This document shows positions 27,566 to 36,711 of a DNA stretch of 64,000 nucleotides, one piece after another. This DNA comes from Lumbricus terrestris. Taxonomy: Eukaryota; Annelida; Clitellata; Crassiclitellata; Lumbricidae. Under the pieces are notes generated by a model, which was not told where the DNA came from, did not search any database, and worked only from the letters and a program-made list of their open reading frames with translations. Within the stretch, counting starts at the first letter, position 1. The number at the start of each line of letters is the position of its first letter. The stretch covers positions 30,642,900 through 30,706,899 of the forward strand of contig OX457053.1 of NCBI GenBank assembly GCA_949752735.1, written 5' to 3'. The position numbers were made by a program, and so were the translations under genes.

Positions 27566-30500
27566 TTAAGTAGATTTCAATAAATAGTGTCCATATGCTA
27601 ACGTGCTTATACCATCGTTCATTATTACTCTTTTATCATCTGCAGCGGATAGTGCGACTTTGTTTACCTCTTCTGTATAGATATCGTGAAGATGGGATCG
27701 AATCACGTTCATTTTTCTCGATTGTTCTTTCCTCGTAAACAAGCAGTTCTTATAATCTTCATGGCTTATGGATTTCTTAACGACATTTTTCTTAACACCC
27801 TTGCATTTTTTATGGTCTACGCCGGCCATCTTATACGAATACAACTTGGATCTAAGCCCCACAAATTCTTCTATTTGTTTACCTGAAGCTTCGTCCTTAA
27901 ACAAACCGATCACTTTCTTGTTCACTCCAGTTTCAATTCCGGATGGGTGGTCCTTTGGATAGTCTGACGTGTCAAACATGCTTCGAACATCGGGAGCTAT
28001 ATCAGCGTAAAAGTCAACGGTTCTTATTTCATAGGCTAACGAATCCGTATCTGTAAAAAGCAACTTTGCCCTTTCTCCATACTTATCCTTAATGTAATTA
28101 TAGTGGAAAGAATACATCAAAGTTTTACTCAAGTCTAGGATGCTCATCCCCAGATATATCGGCTTGTTGTAGAACAGCTTGGTCTTCTTCATGTGAACAG
28201 CAATTAGGTTTTCATCAAAAATAGTCCGACTGTCGTAATTAGTTTTCGCCGCGAGTTTTATAGCTTCCTTTTCATTGCTCACCAATCGCATGTCTACACG
28301 GTTCTCGATAGCTTCCATTGTTTTGCCGAAGGCGCTATTGTTCATCAGCTTGAAAAAGTCCTTCTCGAAATCGTTTTTAGCTTTAGTTCTCAAATCCGTA
28401 TTCAACTCGATATATTTTTTCAACCACGCGCTTTCTTTGAATATTAACCCTCGGTGAATTTTAACGATTTTCAAACCGAGACTTTCGTACATTTTTAAAT
28501 TTTCGTAATGAACTACATACTTTTTCTTATCGTTCAAATTTGGAATTAGTTTTGTTACATCTGATCCGGGCGGTTTTACACTCTCAGGAGCTAGTGGATA
28601 ATCGTTATGCAGGTCGTGTAATTCTTCTGGATATTCCAAGTCGACTTCTAGTATACACCCCACTCCGTCTCGCGAGGTAATGCTTTTCCAATCTTTCAGC
28701 TCAGAATCAGTCATCCATTTGAAGTCGTGAGTCGGTAGCGGTTTGCACATTGCCCATCCGTACAAGTTGTTCGCGTCTAAGTACGGAATGAATGTCGAAG
28801 GCTGGGTGGGGTTAAAAGCTTCTCCCATGTACTTGTTGTTCGCTTTTCCGTATCGATTCGAAATCGTGCTGACACCTCCTCTTATCCCCTGCTTAATCAT
28901 CAGTAACATATCGTAATCGCTCAATAACTCCAACTGTACAGCCGTCAACTTTAGCGCCGCATCCCATGCTAGTCCGGGGGAAGTAAAATACCATGCGGGG
29001 TCGAGCTTATAATGTTCGTTGCAAACACCCCTAAAGTTTTCGAATACATCGGCTAATAATAGAACATCTGAAATATTATACAAATTGTGATAATCTCGCA
29101 ATGTTTTACACCCAAATTTATCCCACACCATTCTCGCGTGTTCGTAATCTTCATCGCTGATCCCTGAATCGTTTAGTTTTGAATAGAAGTTATGCTTCGG
29201 GGGTAATTCGGTTTCGTTTAATCTTTCAGCACCGTCGACGTAATCGTATGGGTAAACGCCTTTTCTAAGCAAGAGATCAAGCTTATTACCGGAATAGTAA
29301 TTGCTTATAATTTTACACTGATCTTTACGAAGGTTCTTCGATAACGCGTCGAGACTCGCGGGCATGAATCTAAAACTGTCTATGAAACGGAGTTCGCGCT
29401 TGACCTCTTTCTCTCTCCCTTCTTTGTTAATAAACTTACCGACTACGATCTCTCGGCTAAACGAGATGTACTTTTCTTCGTTGCAGGGTATGCAATTAAT
29501 CTTTTCATTATCATCACCTCGTAATTTCTTCACGAATAGATGAGCATCGTAGCCGGTTAGATTATGGAATACTACTGGAAAAAACTTGGGGACTTTATAT
29601 TTCAGGTTACAAAGGTTATGAGCGGCGCCTCTGAATTTGCCAGTCAGATGGCAGTGGTCTCTTACTCGGATATTGTCTGGATTTTCTGGATCATATAGCG
29701 CTTTTCCACAGATATGGCAATTGATGGCTTCATCGTAACATTTTTTATCAGTTTTACTGAATATCATATCCTTCGGGAACTTGAACTGATTATATATTCG
29801 TTTTATATTTTCTACAAGAGAATCTACGAATTTCTGAGCAACATCGTCGTCCTCGTTTTCAGCCGTATACGTCACCGGATCTTGAGAATAGACGCTGTCG
29901 TCGAAACATTTTACGTAGTAGCAAAACGAGCTAGGCGTATGTTTTTGATATTTATTAGTGTAAGAAGTGCTAGGATCGGGTTGGCAAGTATCGATCGGTT
30001 TGATGAAGGACTCAAAATCCGCATAGATGACAAAAGGCACTTCCATCGATTTAAAATGATTATTAAAACTTAGCATGGTTCCTGGTGGGGGCAATTCTAT
30101 TCGTTGGGCGTCCTGCTGCGAACAGTACTCGCTGTGTTTGTTAAGCGATTCTATCGTTCTGTAACCGATTAAACATCTTCTGCAATAGTGCATCGCCCTA
30201 TGGTTTGTTTCGGTTCGATGCGCTAACAACTTATTAAAGTTCTTGATCCAACAATAATGCTTCTTTTCTTCCTCGGAAATGAGTAATAGATCTACGCGGA
30301 CATCGCTTTCGTGCGTCGATATATATAATGGGTATACTGCCTCCTCATACCCGAATACACTAACGCTAATGTTATTACGACGCTCAAACTTTTGTATAAT
30401 ATTAGCATTGGCAGCGACTGGGAATTCAATACCACTCCAATCGAGTTTCTTAGATTGTTCTTTTAGATATCGCGTGATTCTTTCAGGGTTGTCGCCGTCG

Positions 30501-31420
30501 CCTATTAGGTTCAAGGCTCTAGTGATGCACCATTTAAAACATTCATCGTCGTTATTTTTCATATTAATAATAGCCTTTTTATTTGCTAAATACTTGGGAA
30601 GCTGAATATACGAACTGCCTTTCAATGGCTTATATACCACTGTATCGATATCCAACTTCAAAACAGCACTGAATCGCCAATTGCTACCCCGCATCTGAAA
30701 ACTAGCCATGCTCTCCTTAATTTTATCCACTGCGTTGGTATATATTTCCTTCACATCGGTTGCTTCTAAAATAATATCAGTCTTTGATTTGAAATTAGGC
30801 TCAGCCGTTGCTATTTCGCCGGATTTCATGTCTACTTTCTCCATTACGCACATGAGATTTAGTTGAACTTTTACTCCTCGATTTTTCGCTAGCAGCCTAA
30901 CTACATGTGGTCTTACAGCCTTGAGAAAAGATGCAACATCGATCCTGTTGTTACCATCTATCGTGTATCTTTTTGTAAACCCTTTGATAGCCGTCGCAGT
31001 CTCTCGAAGTTTGAACCTGTGAACGGGTGGTTTTATTCGGGGAGGTAACTGACTAATCTCACTATTCAGCCAATCTGGGAAAGATTGATTTTTCGACTTC
31101 AAAAATTTCCAAGTAGTAGACAAGAATGCCGCAAGTTCCGCTTTTCCTAATCTCAAGTATCCTTTTTGTCCTCTCTTTTTCGCAATTTGTCGCAATTCTC
31201 GTATAGTCCCCGGAGTTCTCGTTGGAACCTTGGTGTCTGGTGCCCGAGCGCCTAGTCGATCTCCATGCGATATGAATGCTGCAAGATCTGCTTTTTGTAG
31301 TCTCGAGTATCCTTTTTGACCTCTCTGTTTTGCAATTTCTCGCAATTGTTTCAGATTATACGCTGTGTAGTCCATTTTATATTGGATTTTCTTGTCTTTA
31401 AGTCGAGATGCATATTCCAT
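27566..31420 (-). CDS. pPolB: Protein-primed family-B DNA polymerase
   Basis: 1284 residues, normal for Polintons. It has two N-terminal SAP/Rho-N-like modules (AKQRGQKGYSRLQKADLAAF and AKKRGQKGYLRLGKAELAAF). The exonuclease motif YADFES is near residue 468, and a zinc or endonuclease-VII-like insert (CHICGKAL, RDHCHLTGKFRGAAHNLCN) lies at about 573-600. Polymerase motif A (LDANNLYGW) is near 883, motif B (NNSAFGKTME) near 1028 and motif C (FTDTDSLAYE) near 1123. It replicates the element by protein priming at the TIRs. It begins about 50 bp inside the right TIR. Confidence 0.95.
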   Translation of the reverse strand: MEYASRLKDKKIQYKMDYTAYNLKQLREIAKQRGQKGYSRLQKADLAAFISHGDRLGARAPDTKVPTRTPGTIRELRQIAKKRGQKGYLRLGKAELAAFLSTTWKFLKSKNQSFPDWLNSEISQLPPRIKPPVHRFKLRETATAIKGFTKRYTIDGNNRIDVASFLKAVRPHVVRLLAKNRGVKVQLNLMCVMEKVDMKSGEIATAEPNFKSKTDIILEATDVKEIYTNAVDKIKESMASFQMRGSNWRFSAVLKLDIDTVVYKPLKGSSYIQLPKYLANKKAIINMKNNDDECFKWCITRALNLIGDGDNPERITRYLKEQSKKLDWSGIEFPVAANANIIQKFERRNNISVSVFGYEEAVYPLYISTHESDVRVDLLLISEEEKKHYCWIKNFNKLLAHRTETNHRAMHYCRRCLIGYRTIESLNKHSEYCSQQDAQRIELPPPGTMLSFNNHFKSMEVPFVIYADFESFIKPIDTCQPDPSTSYTNKYQKHTPSSFCYYVKCFDDSVYSQDPVTYTAENEDDDVAQKFVDSLVENIKRIYNQFKFPKDMIFSKTDKKCYDEAINCHICGKALYDPENPDNIRVRDHCHLTGKFRGAAHNLCNLKYKVPKFFPVVFHNLTGYDAHLFVKKLRGDDNEKINCIPCNEEKYISFSREIVVGKFINKEGREKEVKRELRFIDSFRFMPASLDALSKNLRKDQCKIISNYYSGNKLDLLLRKGVYPYDYVDGAERLNETELPPKHNFYSKLNDSGISDEDYEHARMVWDKFGCKTLRDYHNLYNISDVLLLADVFENFRGVCNEHYKLDPAWYFTSPGLAWDAALKLTAVQLELLSDYDMLLMIKQGIRGGVSTISNRYGKANNKYMGEAFNPTQPSTFIPYLDANNLYGWAMCKPLPTHDFKWMTDSELKDWKSITSRDGVGCILEVDLEYPEELHDLHNDYPLAPESVKPPGSDVTKLIPNLNDKKKYVVHYENLKMYESLGLKIVKIHRGLIFKESAWLKKYIELNTDLRTKAKNDFEKDFFKLMNNSAFGKTMEAIENRVDMRLVSNEKEAIKLAAKTNYDSRTIFDENLIAVHMKKTKLFYNKPIYLGMSILDLSKTLMYSFHYNYIKDKYGERAKLLFTDTDSLAYEIRTVDFYADIAPDVRSMFDTSDYPKDHPSGIETGVNKKVIGLFKDEASGKQIEEFVGLRSKLYSYKMAGVDHKKCKGVKKNVVKKSISHEDYKNCLFTRKEQSRKMNVIRSHLHDIYTEEVNKVALSAADDKRVIMNDGISTLAYGHYLLKST

Positions 31421-31470
31421 TTTTTTTTGTTATTTTAAATAGTAGGAAAAAAAATAAATTTGTGTGTTGT
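31421..31470 (-). promoter_or_regulatory. pPolB leader / promoter interval
   Basis: AT-rich 50 bp between the polymerase start and the right TIR (CTATTTTAAATAACAAA on the minus strand). The polymerase promoter must lie here or in the TIR. Confidence 0.4.
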
Positions 31471-31618
31471 GAAATATTGATCCTAAGTTACGGGTCAAAG
31501 GTCAAACATGTAGGCAAATTGGGGTCAAAGGTCGGGATGACCCTATGTTATGGGTAAAGTTCGAAAATTGAACCAATGTTATGGGGTAGTGCCGCAAAGG
31601 CCGCAAAACACTACTACT
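31471..31618 (-). repeat. Polinton right terminal inverted repeat
   Basis: 148 bp, the exact reverse complement of 13134-13281 as read by eye. It is followed by the second CTCATC target copy at 31619-31624. Confidence 0.97.
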
Positions 31619-31624
31619 CTCATC

Positions 31625-31945
31625 TACTCCTCCTCACCTCCTCCTCCTCCTCTTCTTTCGTCCAGATGATGTACGTCGTATCGGACGGCTGCCGGAACAT
31701 AATCTTCCGCCTTCGGTGCAGCACCGTCGTCTCATGAATAGAAATTAAGTCGGATGCATGTTCTACAACGTCCCATAATGGTCGTTCCCAACAACACCGG
31801 CGTCTACCGCGAGTAGGACCCAACGCGGGCGCTTCGGGCGCCTCGGAATTTTCCAAGCGATGCCAAGAAACCACCACCACCACCACCACCACCACCACCA
31901 CCACCACCACCACCACCACCACCACCACCACCACCACAGTAAGCC
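31625..31945. repeat. Remnant CTC repeat and (CCA)n microsatellite
   Basis: 31625-31660 continues the CTC tract split by the Polinton. 31869-31936 is a pure (CCA)n run of about 22 units. About 200 bp of unique sequence lies between them. Confidence 0.9.
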
Positions 31946-32435
31946 ATTAAATCTATTGCTACTGTCGACGGCTCTACAGAGAAGAGGGAGGGGACTAATA
32001 GAGGAGTGGGGGTAGTGAGGTGGGGTGGGGAGTGGGAGGGGCGGGGTACATCTGCCGAACTTCTTCTTCGGTTCTACGTCAGTGTGGCACAAATTGATGT
32101 GATTTATTAGCCGTGTGAAGAACGAAGCATGTTGGGAAGACCTTAGAGCAAACAGCATCTAATGAATCGAAGACATGTCAGGCGAACTAAAAGGTTTTTG
32201 TCGAACAGTAAACAACTTGCCTCTTCGATTGACAGTTACATGATCTAGTGTAATTAGGATAAAGTAAACTTGTGTATGTTTGTGTGTAGGCTATATAAGG
32301 AGAGTTAGATACCCAGAAGATAATTGAAAGGAATGTAGTATTATTCGGTCACCTATGCAGAATGAATAACGATCAGAATATCAGGACATTAGTGTTCGGA
32401 CAATAATGGATGGGCCAAACAAAGATGATAATTTT
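31946..32435. other. No gene recognised
   Basis: Intronic sequence without a supported feature. Confidence 0.6.
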
Positions 32436-32439
32436 TACC

Positions 32440-32690
32440 ATAACCGACCACTACGGCGTCTAACCTGACCCTAACCTACCCTAACAGCGCCTAACCCGAC
32501 CCTAATCAACCTTAACGACGCCTAACCTGACCATAACAGACCCTCACGACGCCTTAACCTGAGTTACCTTACCATTACAGACCCCAACGACGCCTAACCT
32601 GACCTTAGCCGACACTCACGACGCCTACCCTAACACTAACAGACCCTAACGACGTCTAACTTGACCCTAACCGACACTCACGGTCCCCGA
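32440..32690. repeat. Telomere-like degenerate minisatellite
   Basis: About eight irregular units near 31 bp, each combining GACGCCTAACCTGACC with CCTAACCGACACTCAC or similar. The CCCTAA telomeric hexamer appears repeatedly but never in long perfect runs. Confidence 0.75.
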
Positions 32691-34095
32691 TACTGCAATT
32701 ATGCCGAAAATGCAGCCCCGTTCCAATCTATGATTCGTGCGTTGAAATTATTCTGCAGCATTGAAATCAATCAATCAATCAATCAGAAATTATATAGCGC
32801 CCTTCAAGATCCCTACTGAGAGGCGAAAAGTTGAAATTATTCTGCAACGTTAGAAGATGTCAACAGCGTCACATCACAAATGAAACAGATTTGAAAAAAG
32901 AGAAAGATCGTGACCCACGGCTACGACCCGACTGACTGACAGCCAGAACAAACCCTGCAGCCTCCAGAAAGCAATAAAATGCGACAGTATACATCTCTCA
33001 AGGATGACAAATGAAAATCCATTTATTTTTCATGCAAGCGATGCTTTTGCCCCACCCTTCCCCACCCACCTAAATCTGCCATGATGTCATTCCCGTATGA
33101 CGTCATGAAACTATTCAACAACAAAAATTGACCTCATAATACTGTAGGAGCAGACCTAAATTAACTAAGCTGTTGCCGTTAAAACGCTAAACATTGACAA
33201 CGTCACAATGCAATACTGAAATCGTCACTGCCGTGATGACAATTGTTGTTAGATAAATCAATTCAGCTGTCGCTAATGGCAACTGAAAACCACTCAAAAA
33301 TACTTCACACAGAACAACAATGTCGAATTGAGTCCATCCCAAAGTTGCATATGACGTCGTAATGACGTCACAACTAACAATCGCTCAGACGCAATTAATT
33401 CGCCATTATAATGCTGATCAATGTCAATGGCAACGCGTAACCTCGGAAAGAACTCGTTGCCATAAAATTGCTCCGTTTTGTCATAATGGCTAAACGCCAC
33501 AGATAACGTAAATAACGACGTCATAACGACGCCATAAAAACATGTCACAGTCAAAAAGTTACGACAATACGAGCGAAATGTCACGTGAATACAAAATTTT
33601 GGCCATTATATAGCGCCCGTTGTTATAAATCGACGCCCGCGTGGTCCGTCGAAAGTGCCTCGCGTTGGCGCTGATATAAAATTCAGATGAGGCATGTGGA
33701 GGCTTTTCTGGAGATTTGAGTCCATGCTTTACAACGAAAGCAGTGGGAACAAGCACGGCTTAGAGCCCTGTATCGATCTAGATATATTTTCCGAGTGGAT
33801 GAAAGCTGCTTTTGACTGTGTACGCATTATATATGGTTTGCTGGAAATATCGTGCGAAGCTCATAGACTTAGCGATTCATGAAGTCACCGAAGAGAAAAA
33901 TGAAATTTCTCTGTAATCCCACTCAAATGATCTACACACGAATATCAAATAAGTATACATTTTGTTTCAACTGTTGTTATTTTTAGTAATTTTTATTATT
34001 ATTGCAACTGTTATCTTTTTTAACGTTTTTAGCATAAAGGATGATGCGCAGAGGGCATGAAAACCACTCTCTGAATAACAAACTTTATGTAAAAA
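32691..34095. other. Intronic sequence with a SINE tail fragment; no gene
   Basis: A minus-strand SINE-tail remnant lies at about 32765-32826 (CAATCAATCAATC, TATATAGCGCCCTTCAAG, ACTGAGAGGCG). TGACGTCA or near-CRE octamers occur several times between 33090 and 33530. No exon or complete gene is recognised. Confidence 0.6.
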
Positions 34096-34320
34096 AATGA
34101 ATTAATAATAATAAAAATAATAGTAAAAATAATAGTAAAAATAATGGTAAAAATAATGGTAAAAATAATGGTAGTAGTAATGGTAGTAGTAATGGTAGTA
34201 GTAATGGTAGTAGTAATGGTAGTAGTAATGGTAGTAGTAATGGTAGTAGTAATGGTAATGGTAATACTGGTAGTGGTAGTTGTACAGCGGCAGCAGAAGC
34301 AGCGGAAGCAGCAGCAGTAG
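34096..34320. repeat. (AATGGTAGT)n-type microsatellite, gypsy target
   Basis: Runs of ATAATA, then AATGGTAGTAGT units, then GCAGCAGCAGTAG. The LTR element starts right after GTAG (34317-34320). The same GTA/CAG repeat resumes at 47558. Confidence 0.9.
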
Positions 34321-36693
34321 TGTAACGCCCGCCCCTATCGGCCTCCCCGGAGTCGCCACTTCCGGATCCTCGCTCGATGGGACCGCGTGCTGCTGTGGAC
34401 GAGCTCTAGAGATAGAGGGAGGACAGGAGGAGGTGACTTCTGGGTTCGAATCCCAACGATGGAAGGGTGGCCAGTTATTTCGACTGCCGAAATCCCTATA
34501 TGAAATTGGCGGCCTACTAGCCAATCTATCACTTCTTCGCAATATACCAGGGTGTGCGAAATCTTTAGGCCTAGCACCCAAAGTTTCTTCCAGGCCGATG
34601 GTCGAGTGGTATGGCGCGTCCGCAGTGGTAATAGCGGTGAGGTAACCAGGGTTCAAATCCACAGCAGGCTTGGGTACCGGCGATGCCTCTAGCCTTTCCA
34701 ATCGTGATACAACTTCCGTCAGCGCTTCCCTGACATTATCTCTTACGGCCGAGATCTCTTCTCTTATCTCCTCTCTTACATTTGATTGCACTGAGGAAAT
34801 AGCATCGCTAACATTTGATTGCACTGCCAGGACATTAAACTCCACCGTGGCAATCGCCTCTTGCGTGTCTCTGGCATTGGACTGCATAGCCGACTGTATA
34901 GAGGTCATAGCTTCCTGTGTCGACTTAGCATTAGTCTGTATTGCCTCGAGCAATATCTCCATAGAAGAAGGGGGCCTAGAAGGCTGAGCGGGAGTGACTG
35001 GCCTAGACTCCTCCATAGCGCTATAGAAATGACTCCTATCTTTATAGCTCACGGTCAATATCGCTAGCAGTGAACGAAGTAGTTATTCTTATTAACAAAT
35101 CAAGCATTCAATCCACATCCGTCACATTCAAAGCCATCAATAATCAAAGTCAGAAGTTTAATTAATATTTCTTATTATTCCCAATCAATTGAATCTTCAA
35201 TTGACATCAATTATGTTCAAAGCAATCAAACATAAAAGTCAGTAAGTTCAATTATCAGTTCCTATCTTTTGTAAAGACATTCAATGAAAATCAAATGCAA
35301 CAATTCAATGCAAACACCTATCAACCGGAGTATGCCTAAATTAAATCCCGCTTGATTCTCAAGTCCCACAGCCAATTTCAGTTCAGCCCAAAATATCTTA
35401 ATGACCGATCGTATTAATTCCCCAATAAAGCGTACCTTATGTCCGGAGACAAGGGACAAAGCCGATCGTGTGCGAAGAACAGCGACGAAGACGATATCCA
35501 AGAGATGCGACGAAACACACAGAAAGGCGTCGAGTTTGAAACGCCCGAAAAGATCAGCTAAATCCGATGCTGATTTCTCGCAATGAACAACAATTTCGGC
35601 TATTTATCCAAGCCGTTTGAGAAAGACGCCCTTAGGCAACCATACGAACAACCGCTTCGCAACACAATTTCAAAGAACGAGAGCAGAGCGCTGACGATTC
35701 GAAGCCCACGATAAATCACTCCGTGTGACAGGGCGAAGAGAGGCCTTGAATTAGTAATCCAGGAATATATCCGAAGCGAGAGCGAAGACAAAACTTGCAG
35801 CGACGCTGATGTATTTCTCGCAACAAACAAACTCTTTTATTTAATCGACTCCATGTCGAGAGAGAATGAATCGCCGACAGAATCCGTGTATGCGCAACTA
35901 GTGCAAGCAGGCGCTTATCCTGGCCATGCTTCACCAACTTGATCGAGCCTAAAACTACCAACCGCCGCAATACATCCGACCGCCCTGAGATCCTATGCGC
36001 AACTGAGCCTCTCAGCGTTGCGCTGCTCTTTTATTACTGCCTGACAAGGAGAGCGTCCCTCTACTACGCATGCGCAGCTGAAGAGCCGAGCGCGCCGAAC
36101 CAGCAGCTGTGCAGCTGTCTCAAGGCGGCAAGAATCAGCTGCCACGTGCGTCCTCTCCTGTGTATCTCCGCGTCTGTCTGTAGCTCACTATCTTTCTCCT
36201 TCTATCTCTCCTTCTGAAAAGCGCCATCTGCCGCTGATCACGTAGGCATTAAATGCACTAGTTCAACCTTGAGAAAACGCACGTACACAGACCCACACGC
36301 CAACGGTGTTTCCTTCTCAATCCGTGTCCCTGCCTGTGCTTGTCTGGCTGGCTGTATTCCTCGCTCACTCTGATCGTCAGACCACCTCAGAGAGCGTGCG
36401 AAAGTTTAATTACCCTCATCGACTGCAAGCGGCACGGCCTTTGAAGACAGCGACCGACGATCGCTGAGAGCGTGTGAACATATACCAATTAATGAAACAG
36501 CAACGACTGCTGCCTACGTCAGCGGTCGCTGTGACCCGTGTCAAGCGCAAATCAACATTAAAATATAGGTCACACAAGGCAGCTCAAAAATACAGAAATA
36601 AAACAAATATATCAGATCCCTGAAACCCCATAATCGATCAAAAATTAAATAAAATAATATTAGCGACCCGTAGCGTAGTTATACGTCGCTACA
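34321..36693 (-). repeat. 3' LTR of the gypsy element
   Basis: 2373 bp from TGTAACGCCC to GTCGCTACA on the plus strand, TG...CA ended. It differs from the 5' LTR at least at one base (CTTATG at about 35434 versus CATATG at about 46298). It contains a copy of the gag start, which here runs out of the LTR into the flanking microsatellite. Confidence 0.95.
34599..34660 (+). other. tRNA-like A and B boxes inside the LTR (antisense)
   Basis: TGGTCGAGTGG (34599-34609) and GGTTCAAATCC (34650-34660) fit Pol III A- and B-box consensus with class-II-tRNA-like spacing. The same occurs at 45463-45473 and 45514-45524. A further B-box GGTTCGAATCC lies at 34443-34453. They run antisense to gag and may be a captured SINE head. 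Confidence 0.5.
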
Positions 36694-36711
36694 CTATTCT
36701 CGGCCCTCCCT
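36694..36711 (-). promoter_or_regulatory. Candidate polypurine tract
   Basis: Just upstream of the 3' LTR on the minus strand: AGGGAGGGCCGAGAATAG. It is the expected place for the plus-strand primer of an LTR element. Confidence 0.6.

Larger units (their letters stand above)
13134..31618. mobile_element. Complete Polinton/Maverick (adintovirus-like) element
   Basis: An 18,485-bp element bounded by 148-bp perfect inverted repeats that start AGTAGTAGTG, flanked by the 6-bp duplication CTCATC at 13128-13133 and 31619-31624. Six-base duplications are a hallmark of Polinton integration. It carries the full core set: retroviral-type integrase, packaging ATPase, penton, double-jelly-roll major capsid, adenain-like protease and protein-primed family-B polymerase, plus about a dozen accessory genes. 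No stop or obvious frame break was seen in a core gene, except that the integrase lacks its own ATG (see 14264). It could be an autonomous transposon or an integrated virus. Confidence 0.95.

Noticed and set aside
27686..30605. Plus-strand open frames in the polymerase region
   Set aside because: Shadows of the pPolB gene, with no independent motif.
34102..35058. Separate 318-codon gene on the minus strand
   Set aside because: It is the gag N-terminus copied in the 3' LTR, running into the flanking microsatellite.
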